A DNA stretch of 64,000 bases from contig CAIRCN010000004.1 of the NCBI GenBank assembly GCA_903877135.1, positions 124,001 to 188,000 of the forward strand, in the 5' to 3' direction. Numbering within the stretch: position 1 is the first letter of the stretch; each line of letters starts with the position of its first letter. Shown here piece after piece: positions 7,412 to 19,000 of this stretch. The notes beneath the pieces were generated by a model. The model was not told the DNA's origin, ran no database searches, and saw nothing but the letters and a program-made list of their open reading frames with translations. Position numbers and translations under genes: made by a program. The stretch comes from an uncultured Opitutia bacterium (GTDB lineage Bacteria; Verrucomicrobiota; Verrucomicrobiia; Opitutales; Opitutaceae).

Positions 7412-9877
7412 ATGAAAAATTCCCTTAACTGGCTCAAAGATTACGTCCAGCTCGACGCCTCCGTCGACGAAATCACCCGCGCGATCACCTTTCTCGGCTT
7501 CGAGGTCGAGGGCGTCGCTCACACCGGCGCGCCGAAGCTCTCCAACGTCGTCGTCGGCGAAATCCTCACCCGCGCCAAGCACCCCAACGCCGACAAGCTC
7601 TCCGTCTGCACCGTCGATGTCGGCCCCGCGGGCGGCGTGAAGACCATCGTCTGCGGCGCGCACAACTGCGACGCCGGCAACCGCGTCCTCGTCGCCCTCC
7701 CCGGCGCCGTCCTCCCCGGCAATTTCGAGATCAAGCTCTCCAAAATCCGCGGCCAGGAGTCGCATGGCATGATGTGCTCGCCCGACGAGATTGGCCTCGG
7801 CAGCGATCACAGCGGGCTGCTCCTCCTCGACGGCCGGCCCGCCCTCGGCGCAGCGATCAACGACGTGCTCCCGCCCGGCGACACGGTGTTCGACATTGAG
7901 ATCACGCCGAACCGCCCCGACTGCCAGTCGCACCTCGGCATCGCGCGCGAGCTCGCCGCGTGGTTCAAGCTCCCGCTCCTCTACCCGCAGGAGAAATTCC
8001 GCGGCGATGTCGCCGACGCCCCGGAGCGCACCGATCTACTCCGTGCCGTCCGGGTCGATGCGCCCGAGGACTGTCCGCTCTACACCGCGCATATCCTCAC
8101 TGGCATCAAGGTTGGCCCGAGCCCGGCGTGGCTGCAGGAGCGCCTCAAGGCCGTCGGCCTGCGCCCGATCAACAATGTCGTCGACGTCGGCAACTACGTC
8201 ATGCTCGAGACCGGCCAGCCGCTGCACGCGTTCGACGCGCGCAAACTCGGTGGCAACCAGATTGTCGTCCGCCGCGCCGCCGACGGCGAAAAAATCACCA
8301 CGCTCGACGGCAAGGAGCGCACGCTCAGCAGCCGCATGCTCGTCATCGCCGACGCGCTCCGTCCCGTCGTCATCGCCGGCATCATGGGCGGCGAAAACTC
8401 CGGCGTAAGCGACGACACCACCGACCTCGTGCTCGAGTGCGCGGTCTTCAAACGCCAGTCAATCCGCTGGACGTCGCGCCGCCTCGGCCTCTCCTCCGAC
8501 TCGTCCTATCGTTACGAACGCGGCGTCGATCCGCACGGCGCGTTGGAGGCCGCCTACCGCGCCATCGATCTCATTCTCGAGACGGCGGGCGGCGCGGTCG
8601 CCGGCCCGGCCTACAAGGTCGGCGGCGATGTCCCGTGGCAGCGCGAGATTGTCGTCACCCACGACTACATTACCGAAAAGCTCGGCTTCGACATCCCCGC
8701 CGCCGACATGCGCGCCGCCTTCGAGGCGCTCGAGTTCACCATCAATCGCGAGGAACCCACCATGCACCCGGTGCGCGGCCCCGCCTGGACGGTGGGCATC
8801 CCGAGCTGGCGCGACGACCTCGACCGCCCCATCGACCTCGTCGAGGAAGTTCTCCGCCTTTACGGCACCGAAAAGATTCCCGTCGCCGTCGTCTCGTCCC
8901 CTGGCCTCGTGGGCGACGACGACCCGCTCGTCCTATTCAACCGCCGCGTCACGGACTACCTCGTCGGCCACGACTTTCACGAGTGCGTCAACTACACTCT
9001 GCGCTCCGCTAAGGAGACCGCCACCTGGGTCTCGCAGACCGCCGCGCAGGAACTCGCCCTCGCCAACCCCTTCGTGGACGACCAGTCGCATCTGCGCCCT
9101 ACGCTCGTCATGGGCCTTCTCGAATCTCTGCGGCTCAACCAGTCGCGCGGCGTTGCCGCCACTCGACTCTGCGAGACCGGCCGCGTCTTCATCGAGTACA
9201 ACGGGCAGAACTTCGAGTGTGCCGCCGTGGCCTTCGTCAGCGCTGAACCCGTCGGTGCGCGCGCCTGGCTCAAGCGCGAGCCCGCCGATTTCTACTCGGT
9301 GAAACACCACGTCGCCGCGCTCGCCGCCGCGGCGGGCATCGATCTCTCGCGCCAGCCGCTCGTGCCCGTGACGGGCGCGTTCTTCGGCTGGGAGCAAGGC
9401 CACTCCGCCGCTGCGGGCGAGATGGCCGACGGCTGGACGGCGCGCTTCGGCCTGCTGAATCTCGCGATGGTCAGGTCGCTCGGCATCGAGGGCAAAGTCT
9501 ATGCCGGCATCTTCGCGATTCTCCCGGAGAAAGTCACGGGCGAGGCCGCGCGCCGCCGCTACGCCGACTTCAGCCTGTTCCCCGCCGCGCTGCGCGATCT
9601 CGCACTCGTAGTTGATGCCGCCACGCCGTCGTCCGAGGTGCGCGCAGCCCTCGCTGCGCTCGCGCCCGCCGCGACCGGCGGCGCCTTCGCCGTCGAGACC
9701 GTGGAGGTGTTCGACGTTTACGTCGGCGCGGGCTTGCCCGAGGGCAAGAAGAGCCTCGCCTTTTCCCTCGTGTTTCGCTCTGCCCAGCGCACGCTGACGG
9801 ACGACGAGGTCAACGCCGCGTTCCTCAAGCTACAGGCCGAGCTGGCGCGCACCACGGTCTGGCAGATTCGCAAGTGA
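7412..9877 (+). CDS. pheT: Phenylalanine-tRNA ligase beta subunit
   Basis: 821 aa, near the usual bacterial length of about 800. Domains in order: tRNA-binding EMAP/OB domain (about 40-150), B3/B4 editing domain (about 210-390), B5 domain (about 400-480), catalytic-like core, and a C-terminal anticodon-binding FDX-ACB domain (about 725-818). Editing residues around VRRAADGEKITTLDGKERTL are present. It is expressed with pheS (9-bp gap), and its TGA overlaps a possible GTG start of gatC, so the tRNA-charging genes are transcribed together. Confidence 0.97.
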   Translation: MKNSLNWLKDYVQLDASVDEITRAITFLGFEVEGVAHTGAPKLSNVVVGEILTRAKHPNADKLSVCTVDVGPAGGVKTIVCGAHNCDAGNRVLVALPGAVLPGNFEIKLSKIRGQESHGMMCSPDEIGLGSDHSGLLLLDGRPALGAAINDVLPPGDTVFDIEITPNRPDCQSHLGIARELAAWFKLPLLYPQEKFRGDVADAPERTDLLRAVRVDAPEDCPLYTAHILTGIKVGPSPAWLQERLKAVGLRPINNVVDVGNYVMLETGQPLHAFDARKLGGNQIVVRRAADGEKITTLDGKERTLSSRMLVIADALRPVVIAGIMGGENSGVSDDTTDLVLECAVFKRQSIRWTSRRLGLSSDSSYRYERGVDPHGALEAAYRAIDLILETAGGAVAGPAYKVGGDVPWQREIVVTHDYITEKLGFDIPAADMRAAFEALEFTINREEPTMHPVRGPAWTVGIPSWRDDLDRPIDLVEEVLRLYGTEKIPVAVVSSPGLVGDDDPLVLFNRRVTDYLVGHDFHECVNYTLRSAKETATWVSQTAAQELALANPFVDDQSHLRPTLVMGLLESLRLNQSRGVAATRLCETGRVFIEYNGQNFECAAVAFVSAEPVGARAWLKREPADFYSVKHHVAALAAAAGIDLSRQPLVPVTGAFFGWEQGHSAAAGEMADGWTARFGLLNLAMVRSLGIEGKVYAGIFAILPEKVTGEAARRRYADFSLFPAALRDLALVVDAATPSSEVRAALAALAPAATGGAFAVETVEVFDVYVGAGLPEGKKSLAFSLVFRSAQRTLTDDEVNAAFLKLQAELARTTVWQIRK

Positions 9878-9879
9878 CC

Positions 9880-10170
9880 ATGTCCTCCGCGCCGCAACTA
9901 GACATTGACCACGTCGCCCATCTCGCCCGGCTCGCCCTCACTCCCGAGGAGAAGGCGAAGTTTGCGCAGCAGCTCGGCGATGTGCTCCACCACATCGAAC
10001 AGCTCAAGAAGGTCGATGTCACCGGCGTCGAACCGATGGCGCACGCTGCGCCGGTCTTCAACGTCTGGGCCGACGACGTCGCGCAGCCGGGTCTGCCCGT
10101 CGAGCTCGCGCTGAAAAACGCGCCCGCCCAGCGCGACCACATGGTCGTCGTGCCCAAAGTCGTGGAGTGA
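9880..10170 (+). CDS. gatC: Asp/Glu-tRNA amidotransferase subunit C
   Basis: 96 aa GatC, the belt subunit that holds GatA and GatB together. It shows the family motif [21 protein letters not shown] at the N-terminus and a C-terminal [11 protein letters not shown] segment matching the usual LRxDxV stretch. ATG 9880 is chosen; GTG 9874, inside the pheT stop, would add two residues. First of gatC-gatA-gatB. Confidence 0.95.
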   Translation: MSSAPQLDIDHVAHLARLALTPEEKAKFAQQLGDVLHHIEQLKKVDVTGVEPMAHAAPVFNVWADDVAQPGLPVELALKNAPAQRDHMVVVPKVVE

Positions 10171-10178
10171 GCGCGCCC

Positions 10179-11641
10179 ATGTCGTCTGAACTTTTTTTCC
10201 AGCCCATCGCGCAACTCGCCGCCGCGCTCGACGCGAAAAAGTTTTCGTCCGTCGAACTCACGCGCGCCGTCATCGCCCGCACGAAGGCCGTTGAGGCGCG
10301 CGTCCACGCCTTCAACTCCTTCGACGAGGCCGCTGTGCTCGCGCAGGCCGCCGCCTCCGACGCCCGCCGCGCCGCGGGGCAGGCGAGGGGTCCGCTCAAC
10401 GGCATCCCCATCGGCCTGAAAGATGTCATCGCCGTCGCCGGCCAGCCGCTGACCGCATCGAGCAAGATTCTCGCAAACTTCGTCTCGCCCTACGACGCGA
10501 CCGTCACGGTGAAGTTGAAACACGCCGGCGCCGTCCTCTGGGGCCGGCTCAACTGCGATGAGTTCGCGATGGGCTCCTCGACGGAAAATTCCGCCAACGG
10601 CCCGACCTCGAATCCGTGGGATCTCGCGCGTGTGCCCGGCGGTTCGTCGGGCGGCAGCGCCGCGGCGCTCGCCGCCGGCGAGGCCAGCGCGACGCTCGGC
10701 TCCGACACCGGCGGCTCGATCCGGCAACCGGCGGCGCTCTGCGGCGTCGTCGGGCTAAAGCCCACCTACGGCCTCGTCTCGCGCTATGGCCTTGTGGCTT
10801 TCGCCTCTTCCCTCGATCAGATCGGTCCGCTCGCCCGTACCGTCGAGGACGCGGCGATCATGCTCGGCGCGATCGCCGGCCACGATGAGCGCGACTCGAC
10901 GTCGTTCCGGACGGAGATTCCGGATTACCGCGCCGAGCTGAAGACGCGCCGCGGCCCGTGGCGGCTTGGCATCCCGAAGGAATATTTCGGCGAGGGCCTC
11001 GATCCGGAAATCGGCGCGGCCGTCGAGCAGGTGATCGCGTTCTACCAAAAACAGGGTTGCGAAATCAAAGAGGTCTCGCTGCCGCACACGCGCTACTGCC
11101 TCGACACCTACTACGTCATCGCAACGGCCGAGGCGTCGTCGAACCTCGCGCGTTTCGACGGCATCCGCTACGGCCACCGCTCGAAGAACGCGACCGACAT
11201 CGTCGATCTCTATTTCCAGTCGCGCGCCGAGGGTTTCGGCGCCGAGGTGAAGCGCCGGATCATCCTCGGCACCTACGTGCTCTCGAGCGGCTACTATGAC
11301 GCCTACTACCTCCGTGCGCAAAAGGTCCGCACGCTCATCCGGCAGGATTTTATGAACGCGTTTCGCGAGGTCGATGCGCTGCTGACGCCGACTTCGCCGA
11401 TGCCCGCCTTTAAGCTCGGTGAGAAAGCCGACCCACTCGCGCTCTACCTCTGCGACATCTACACCATCGGCGTGAACCTCGCCGGCCTGCCCGGCATCAG
11501 CGTGCCGTGCGGCTTCACGCAATCGGGCCTGCCCATCGGCGCGCAACTCATCGGCCAGCCCTTCTGCGAGACCGATCTCCTCGCCATCGCCCACGCCTAT
11601 GAGCAGGCGCACGGCTGGAACACGAAGTTTCCCTTCCTCTG

Positions 11642-11642
<1 letters not shown>
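10179..11642 (+). CDS. gatA: Asp/Glu-tRNA amidotransferase subunit A
   Basis: 487 aa amidase-signature enzyme that frees ammonia from glutamine for GatB. The Ser-cisSer-Lys triad is visible: Lys in GLKDVIA (about 81), and the two Ser in the [11 protein letters not shown] / [12 protein letters not shown] signature (about 155-180). ATG 10179 is preferred; GTG 10167, overlapping gatC's stop, is an alternative. Its TGA overlaps the gatB ATG by one base, so the three subunits are coupled. Confidence 0.97.
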
Positions 11643-13096
<1,454 letters not shown>

Positions 13097-13178
13097 ACCG
13101 CAAGCGGGGATGGCGGCCGCGCGCTCCCGCGCCCAAAGCGACGGCGTTACTTGCGGCGGGGACAAGGCAGGTTTATAC

Positions 13179-13940
13179 ATGGCCATGAACCCTACTGATT
13201 CTCATACGCGTCGTGATGCCATCAAAACGCTGGGTGCCGGCGCCGCCTTGCTGGGCCTCGGTCTGATCCCCTCCGGCGCTGCTGTGGCCGCTGGTGTGGT
13301 GCCGCCACCGGCTGCGCCCCAACCATTTTCCCTTCCTAAACTGGGCTACGCCTACGGTGCGCTCGAGCCACACATCGATGCGCGCACGATGGAGATTCAC
13401 CACACGAAGCACCACCAAGCCTATATCACGAATGCCAACAAGGCGCTGGCAGACTATCCGGCTTTGCAGCAGCACACCACCGAGGACATTCTGCGCAACC
13501 TCGGGGCGATGCCGGAAAAAATCCGCACGGCGCTGCGCAACAACGTCGGCGGGCACGCCAATCACTCGATTTTCTGGAAGGTGATTGGTCCCGCTTCCGG
13601 CGGCAGAGTCGTCGGGGCCGAATTGGCCAAAGCCATAGACCGGTCGTTCGGCTCGCTCGATAAGTGCAAGGTGCAGTTTTCTGACGCGGCGATGAAGCGT
13701 TTTGGCAGCGGCTGGGCATGGCTGTGTGTGAAAAACGGCGGGCTGGAGATCCTGGCCACCGCGGACCAAGACTCGCCGCTCAGCGATGGAGGAGTGCCTT
13801 TGCTAGGGCTCGATGTTTGGGAACACGCCTATTATCTGCACTACCAGAACCGTCGCGCCGACTATGTGTCGGCGTTTTGGCATGTGGTCAACTGGACTCA
13901 GGTCGGGGAGAGCTTTGCTCACGCGATGATGACGGCGTGA
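13179..13940 (+). CDS. Tat-exported Fe/Mn superoxide dismutase
   Basis: 253 aa. A twin-arginine signal (THTRRDAIK-type, about residues 8-35: [20 protein letters not shown]) precedes a complete SOD fold. Ligand motifs are [19 protein letters not shown] and [16 protein letters not shown] in the C-terminal half carries the Gln typical of Mn-type enzymes. The start is ATG 13179 (13185 also possible), since the upstream in-frame stretch overlaps gatB and lacks a signal. The enzyme probably acts in the periplasm against superoxide. A cytoplasmic paralogue is at 52807. Confidence 0.93.
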   Translation: MAMNPTDSHTRRDAIKTLGAGAALLGLGLIPSGAAVAAGVVPPPAAPQPFSLPKLGYAYGALEPHIDARTMEIHHTKHHQAYITNANKALADYPALQQHTTEDILRNLGAMPEKIRTALRNNVGGHANHSIFWKVIGPASGGRVVGAELAKAIDRSFGSLDKCKVQFSDAAMKRFGSGWAWLCVKNGGLEILATADQDSPLSDGGVPLLGLDVWEHAYYLHYQNRRADYVSAFWHVVNWTQVGESFAHAMMTA

Positions 13941-13974
13941 ACGGCGAGCGCTTTGGCGCAAGCAATCGCAGCAG

Positions 13975-14003
13975 TAAAAAGCGCAGACCGGGCGGTCTGC
14001 GCT
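13975..14003 (-). terminator. Terminator of the Fur-like gene
   Basis: AGCGCAGACC (13980-13989) pairs with GGTCTGCGCT (13994-14003) around a 4-nt loop. On the minus strand the stem is followed by TTTT, 30 bp after the Fur-like stop codon. Confidence 0.75.
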
Positions 14004-14033
14004 ATGGATCAAGAATGGATCGGTCTTGGCTGC

Positions 14034-14540
14034 TCAGCGCACCGCCACGCTGGGAACGGCGATCTGCTTGTCGACGCGGTTGCCGGTCGGTGGCACGCCG
14101 AAGAATTCGACCGCATGACTGATGCTCGTGTAGCCGCGGGCGCGCAGCGCGTCTTCCACCTGCTGCACACAGCGCCGCAGTTCGACAACGGCGACCTCAT
14201 CGAGGGCTGTCAGCTCATTGGTGTTTTTGCAGATGATGTGGTAGCGCTGGGCTCCGCCGAGATTGATGGTGTAGAGGCTCGTGCCGCTGTGATTGAAGGA
14301 CCGATGGACAAGATGAATTTCCTCAAACGCAGCCAAACAGCGATAGACGGTCACCAAATCACAACAGCTTGTAGGCAGATCGCCATGGATTTGCTCAATT
14401 CTGGTGGGCTGACCACGATGAATGAGTGCCCGCAAAATGGCGATGCGCGGCTGAGTGAGGCGGAGACCCGCGGATTTCAGGTGGGCGCAGGCCAACTTAA
14501 GCGAGTCTTGCGCATGATTGTCATTTTGGGCATCTGTCAT
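14034..14540 (-). CDS. Fur-family transcriptional regulator, atypical metal site
   Basis: About 168 aa from ATG 14540; in-frame ATGs at 14570 and 14618 are alternatives. The N-terminal winged helix (LRLTQPRIAILRAL, then DLVTVYRCLAAFEE, the Fur DNA-reading helix) is clear. The C-terminal dimer domain keeps RYHIIC, corresponding to the HHHxxC site, but the second Cys of the usual CxxC zinc pair is missing (CKNTNELTALDE). The target metal or signal therefore cannot be called. It is convergent with the Tat-SOD gene, so control of SOD is a reasonable guess only. Confidence 0.85.
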   Translation of the reverse strand: MTDAQNDNHAQDSLKLACAHLKSAGLRLTQPRIAILRALIHRGQPTRIEQIHGDLPTSCCDLVTVYRCLAAFEEIHLVHRSFNHSGTSLYTINLGGAQRYHIICKNTNELTALDEVAVVELRRCVQQVEDALRARGYTSISHAVEFFGVPPTGNRVDKQIAVPSVAVR

Positions 14541-14722
14541 GGGGTAGTTGTTTTGGGTGGAAGCGATCATTGGTGACGATTTTGAAAACAACGTGACGAC
14601 GGGCGATGTAATTATCACTCAATTGCATCAGGTCTTTGCCTTAAGTCGCACGGGCGATGCTCTAGCTTTGGTTGCGAGTTGCGCGCACGGGGTGGGTGTG
14701 CTTACTCACGCCGAATATCATC

Positions 14723-15160
14723 ATGCAAGACCCGGATTTTGCCGAAATAGTCGGTCTGATTTACAAGGAGGACCCGCGCTTCGATCGCAAGGCCTATGAT
14801 TTTGTCCGCCTAGGGCTCGACCACACGGTTAAGGCCTTCAAAAAGGCAGAGGCCGCCCGGAGCCAGCGGTCGCGACATGTGACTGGTCAGGAATTGCTTG
14901 AAGGGCTACGCGCTTACGCTTTGGACCAGTATGGCCCGCTGGCCAAAACCGTCCTGAATGCTTGGGGAGTCCGGCGTTGTTCCGATTTTGGCGACATCGT
15001 TTTCAACCTCATCGAATACCATGTCTTCAGTAAAACCGAAAGCGATCGCCGCGAAGATTTCGGCGATATTTTCACGTTCGAGGAAGCGTTCGTGAAACCT
15101 TTTTTGCCCGCCAACTCCGCGCCGGGTTCATCTGCCGCCGAAGCCTTGGGCCCGGCCTGA
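14723..15160 (+). CDS. Minf_1886-like conserved protein
   Basis: 145 aa from ATG 14723. It begins MQDPDFAEIVGLIYKEDPRF and has a conserved middle (YDFVRLGLDHTVKAF, TGQELLEGLRAYALDQYGPLAKTVLNAWGV, DFGDIVFNLIE). This matches, from memory, the small Minf_1886 family found mainly in Verrucomicrobiota and Planctomycetota, whose function is unknown. No signal peptide or membrane segment. It is divergent from the Fur-like gene and 24 bp upstream of the M16 protease gene, with which it is probably co-transcribed. Confidence 0.8.
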   Translation: MQDPDFAEIVGLIYKEDPRFDRKAYDFVRLGLDHTVKAFKKAEAARSQRSRHVTGQELLEGLRAYALDQYGPLAKTVLNAWGVRRCSDFGDIVFNLIEYHVFSKTESDRREDFGDIFTFEEAFVKPFLPANSAPGSSAAEALGPA

Positions 15161-15184
15161 ATCGCCTCCAAAAATCCAACTGGC

Positions 15185-17746
15185 ATGGCCATCTCTTCCA
15201 TCGCCGCGGCGGACCTTCGCCTGCTCGCGCCCTTCTGGCACGAGTCTGTCGAGCGCACTGTGCTACCCAATGGCCTCACGCTGATCCTGAAGCACGACCG
15301 CTCTGCCGCGCTCGCCTCTGTGCAGGTTTGGGTGAAATCCGGCAGCATCCACGAGGGTGCGCAGTTAGGTGCCGGTCTCTCGCATTACCTTGAGCACATG
15401 CTGTTCAAAGGCACCAAACGCCGCGCCGGCCGCGACATTTCCGCCACGGTGCAGGCCCATGGCGGTTACATCAACGCCTACACCACTTTTGACCGCACGG
15501 TTTACTACATCGATCTGCCGAGCGAACACACAACGGTGGCCATCGATCTGCTGGCCGACGCCGTGCTGCACTCCACCCTGCTGGCCGCGGAATGCGCGAA
15601 GGAGAAAGACGTCATCTTGCGCGAGATCGCGATGACCAAAGACGATCCCGACAACCGGCTCTGGGACACGCTTTTCTCGACCGCCTTCCGTGAGCATCCC
15701 TACCGCCAGCCCATCATTGGGCATCGCGACGTGTTCTCGTCCGTCACCCGCGACGACATTCTCGGCTACTACCGGGCGCGCTACTTGCCGAACAACCTCG
15801 TCGTGGTGATTGTCGGCGATATCGACATCGCCGCTACACGTGCCGCCGTCGCCCAACACTTCGGCGCGACGCCCCGCGCGTGCCTTGCCCCTGTGCTGGT
15901 GCCCGCCGAGCCGCTCCAGCTCGCCGCGCGCGCCGACCACCGGTTCGAGGACGTGGAACTCACCCGTGCCGCCCTCGCCTGGCCGATCCCCGGCCTCACG
16001 CACGAGGACGCGCCAGCGCTCGACCTGCTCGCCACGATCCTCGGCAGCGGCGACGCCTCTATTCTTTGGCAGGAAATTCGTGAGCAGGCCGGCCTTGTTC
16101 ACACCATCGACGCCTCGAGCTGGAATCCTGGTTCGAGCGGACTCTTCTGCATTGCCTTCACCGCGGAGACTGCGAAACGCGAGGCGGCAGTGGCGGCGAT
16201 CCACCGCACGCTCGCCCGCTGGACGGCGCGGGTTTTTCCAATCGCGCATCTCCGCAAAGCGCTCCGTCAGCTCGTTGTTGGCGAGATCAACTCGCGCAAA
16301 ACGATGAGCGGTCAAGCCTCGCGTCTCGGCGTGGCTGAAGTCGTCGTCGGCGATCTCGACCACAGTCGCGCCTATTTTGAGCGGCTCAGCACGGTCACGC
16401 CGGCCGAACTGCGGCGCTTGCTGAAAGCCTACATCGTCCCCGCGCGGCTCACCTCGATCTCCCTCAATCCCGCCGCTTCAGCCAAGGTGGTGAGTCCGGC
16501 TGGCACAGCCGTGGCCGCGACGCCCGATTTTTCCGAAATCAAACTCTCCAACGGCGCTCGGCTCCTCCTACAGCGCGACCCGCGCCTTCCGAATCTGCAC
16601 CTCCGCCTCATCGTGCAGGGCGGTCCTCTGTTCGAGGAGCCCGGCCGGCGCGGGGCGACTGCGCTGCTCGCGACGATGCTTACCAAAGACACACACCGTC
16701 GCACGGCCGCCGCCGTCGCCGGGCATATCGAGAGCGTGGGTGGCTCGTTCTATTCCTTTTCTGGCAACAACAGTCTCGGCCTCGCCGTCGAGGTGCTTCC
16801 GCCCGACGTCGGCCGCGCCTTCGATGTCCTCGCCGATGCGGTGCTCGTGCCGGCGTTCAAACCGGCGACCTTCAAACTTGAGCGTGACGCGCAGGTCGCC
16901 GCGCTGCAGCAGGATGCCGACGACGTCGTCACGTTCGCACGCAAGCTGCTGCGAAAAAAATTCTTTGGCACACACCCGCTCGCGCTCGACGCGCAGGGCG
17001 ACGAAGCCGGGGTGAAGTCGCTCGCGCCGGCCGACCTGGCCGCGTTGCGTCGCCGCCTGTTCGTGGCGCCGAATGTCGTGCTCGCCGTCGCCGGCGACTT
17101 CGACCCGAAGCAACTCGCGCCGAAGCTCAGGGCGTTCCTCGCGAAACTGCCGCGCGGCGCGGCACCGGTTTACACCGGACGTTTCCTAGGTGCGGCCCAG
17201 GTGGGCGATTCCACCGAGACGCAGCCGCGCGAGCAGGCGGTCGTGCTGCAGGCGTTCTCTGGGCCGCGCGTCAACGCCGACGATTACCATGTCGGCGAGG
17301 TGGCCGACGAGCTCTTCAGCGGCATGGCGTCGCGGTTGTTCGAGCGCGTGCGCGAGGAGAAGGGGCTCGCCTATTTCGTGCGCTCGGGGCGTGTGACTGG
17401 ACTCGACGCGGGCATGTTTTTTTTCATCGCGGGCACGCAGCCGGGTCGCGAAGGCGAGGTGCTGGCCGAAGTCGAGGCGGAAATCGCACGGGTGCAGGCG
17501 GGCGCGGTTGAGCCGGCGGAACTCACCCGCTGCCAGGCGCGGCTCAAGGCCGGCCAGCGCCAGAGCCTGCAGACCAATTCCGCCCGGGCGATGCAGGCCG
17601 GCCTGAACGCCCTGCAGGGTCAGCCGATCAACGCCTGGAAGGACTACGATGCGAAGATCGACGCCGTCACGATTGCTGGTCTGACTGCCTTTGCCCGGCG
17701 TCACTTCACCCGCGAGGGCCGCACGCAGCTCGTGGTCAAACCGTGA
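15185..17746 (+). CDS. Tandem M16 family zinc peptidase
   Basis: 853 aa with two M16 units. The N-terminal unit (about 20-450) has the inverted zinc motif HYLEH and the downstream Glu in KEKDVILREIAM, so it should be active. The C-terminal unit (about 455-853) has no HxxEH where it would be expected (ATALLATMLTKDT) and is probably a structural partner, as in pitrilysin-type clamshell enzymes. No clear signal peptide is present, though family members are often periplasmic. Likely role: breakdown of peptides. Confidence 0.92.
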   Translation: MAISSIAAADLRLLAPFWHESVERTVLPNGLTLILKHDRSAALASVQVWVKSGSIHEGAQLGAGLSHYLEHMLFKGTKRRAGRDISATVQAHGGYINAYTTFDRTVYYIDLPSEHTTVAIDLLADAVLHSTLLAAECAKEKDVILREIAMTKDDPDNRLWDTLFSTAFREHPYRQPIIGHRDVFSSVTRDDILGYYRARYLPNNLVVVIVGDIDIAATRAAVAQHFGATPRACLAPVLVPAEPLQLAARADHRFEDVELTRAALAWPIPGLTHEDAPALDLLATILGSGDASILWQEIREQAGLVHTIDASSWNPGSSGLFCIAFTAETAKREAAVAAIHRTLARWTARVFPIAHLRKALRQLVVGEINSRKTMSGQASRLGVAEVVVGDLDHSRAYFERLSTVTPAELRRLLKAYIVPARLTSISLNPAASAKVVSPAGTAVAATPDFSEIKLSNGARLLLQRDPRLPNLHLRLIVQGGPLFEEPGRRGATALLATMLTKDTHRRTAAAVAGHIESVGGSFYSFSGNNSLGLAVEVLPPDVGRAFDVLADAVLVPAFKPATFKLERDAQVAALQQDADDVVTFARKLLRKKFFGTHPLALDAQGDEAGVKSLAPADLAALRRRLFVAPNVVLAVAGDFDPKQLAPKLRAFLAKLPRGAAPVYTGRFLGAAQVGDSTETQPREQAVVLQAFSGPRVNADDYHVGEVADELFSGMASRLFERVREEKGLAYFVRSGRVTGLDAGMFFFIAGTQPGREGEVLAEVEAEIARVQAGAVEPAELTRCQARLKAGQRQSLQTNSARAMQAGLNALQGQPINAWKDYDAKIDAVTIAGLTAFARRHFTREGRTQLVVKP

Positions 17747-17801
17747 TCTGCCATAGTTGAGGCTGGATTTTGCTCCCGCGCCTTGCCAAGGTCGTCTGCG
17801 C

Positions 17802-18095
17802 ATGAAAACCCATACCTCAAAATTAGTTCTCGTCGGTAGCTTGCTCGCTTTCGCCTGTGCCGTCACGGTGCCGGCTCTTCGCGCTGCTGACACACCTCCT
17901 GCTACTCCGGCCGCCCCGGCCCCAGCCAAAGAAAAGAAAATCAGCAAGAAGGACCTCGAAAAATACGACACAAACCACGACGGCAAACTGGATGACGCCG
18001 AACTGGCCGCGATGAAAGCCGACAAGGCCAAGATAAAGGCCCAGCGCAAGGCCAAGACCGTTCCCAACCCCACGGGTGCGACTCAGGAAAAGTAA
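17802..18095 (+). CDS. Small exported EF-hand protein
   Basis: 97 aa from ATG 17802. A signal peptide (about 1-27, ending PALRAA) is followed by an Ala/Pro-rich linker and one canonical calcium-binding EF-hand loop, DTNHDGKLDDAE (about 60-71), then a Lys-rich tail. It is probably a periplasmic calcium-binding protein; a single EF-hand suggests it pairs as a dimer. Such short EF-hand proteins are frequent in Verrucomicrobiota and Planctomycetota. A strong terminator follows at 18124. Confidence 0.85.
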   Translation: MKTHTSKLVLVGSLLAFACAVTVPALRAADTPPATPAAPAPAKEKKISKKDLEKYDTNHDGKLDDAELAAMKADKAKIKAQRKAKTVPNPTGATQEK

Positions 18096-18123
18096 GCTCC
18101 AATACACCCAATTCCTCGACAAG

Positions 18124-18150
18124 AGCCCCGGCCAACACCGGGGCTTTTTT
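18124..18150 (+). terminator. Rho-independent terminator after the EF-hand gene
   Basis: AGCCCCGG (18124-18131) and CCGGGGCT (18138-18145) form a perfect 8-bp stem with a 6-nt loop followed by a T-run to 18150. The last T bases overlap the stop codon of nadK, which converges from the other strand. Confidence 0.92.
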
Positions 18151-19000
18151 ATGGGCGCGCCTTGGGCGCCTCTGCCGCGCCGCCACTCCAGTTGAGCTTG
18201 GTGCGCACGACAGAGAAATGAGAATAGCCGACGCGCTGCGCCAGCGCCAGGCGGCGGCGCGAGACTGAGATGGCGATGGGCGTGCCGACGCCGACCTTGA
18301 GATTGCGCTGGCCGTCCATCGCGACCAGCAGACGCGCGCCCGGCGAGCGGTTGCAGACTCGCAGCTTCACGCCCTCGCGGAAGATGATCGAACGGTTACT
18401 CAGGGTGTGGGGGCAGATGGGCGTCATCGCGATCACTGCAGCGTCAGGATGTATGAGCGGGCCGCCGGCGGAGAGATTGTAGGCGGTCGAGCCGGTGGGC
18501 GTCGAAAAGATCAGGCCGTCGCAGTAATATTCGGTGACGAGTTCGCCGTCGGCAAACACCTCGAGGCGCACGAGCCGTGAGTTGATCTCGTCCTTGATCA
18601 GCACGTCGTTGAGCGCGAGGTCGTGTGCGCCGGGACCGGTCGAGCAGTCGAGCATCGAGCGGTGTGTCAGGGTGAACCCCCCGGTGAGCAATTGGACAAA
18701 ATCCGCGCGCGCCTCGTCGGCAGAGAACGTCGTCAGGAAACCCAGGCTGCCGCGATTTACGCCGATGATCGGAATGTGTTCCAACGCGGCTTCGCGCGCG
18801 ACGCCGAGGAGCGTGCCGTCGCCACCGATTACACAGCACGCGTCAACTCGGCAGAGAAATTCCTTGGGCAGCGGAAAGCGCGTCGTCTGCCGGAGCTTCA
18901 CCCCGGCCCACCGCGCCAGCGCGGTAAGCTCGCGGGCGAGCTCGTGCGCCCCGGGCTTGTCCCCGTTGACCACGACGGCGAGTTGGCGGATGGGCTTCAT
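18149..19000 (-). CDS. nadK: NAD kinase
   Basis: 283 aa ATP-NAD kinase making NADP. The catalytic GGDGTLL motif is at about 59-65, the NAD-binding NDVLI at about 130, and the [15 protein letters not shown] loop at about 166-180, all hallmarks of the family. It is the last gene of the SGNH hydrolase-tlyA-nadK run. Its ATG (19000) overlaps the tlyA stop by 4 bp. Its stop lies in the T-run of the convergent terminator. Confidence 0.96.
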   Translation of the reverse strand: MKPIRQLAVVVNGDKPGAHELARELTALARWAGVKLRQTTRFPLPKEFLCRVDACCVIGGDGTLLGVAREAALEHIPIIGVNRGSLGFLTTFSADEARADFVQLLTGGFTLTHRSMLDCSTGPGAHDLALNDVLIKDEINSRLVRLEVFADGELVTEYYCDGLIFSTPTGSTAYNLSAGGPLIHPDAAVIAMTPICPHTLSNRSIIFREGVKLRVCNRSPGARLLVAMDGQRNLKVGVGTPIAISVSRRRLALAQRVGYSHFSVVRTKLNWSGGAAEAPKARP

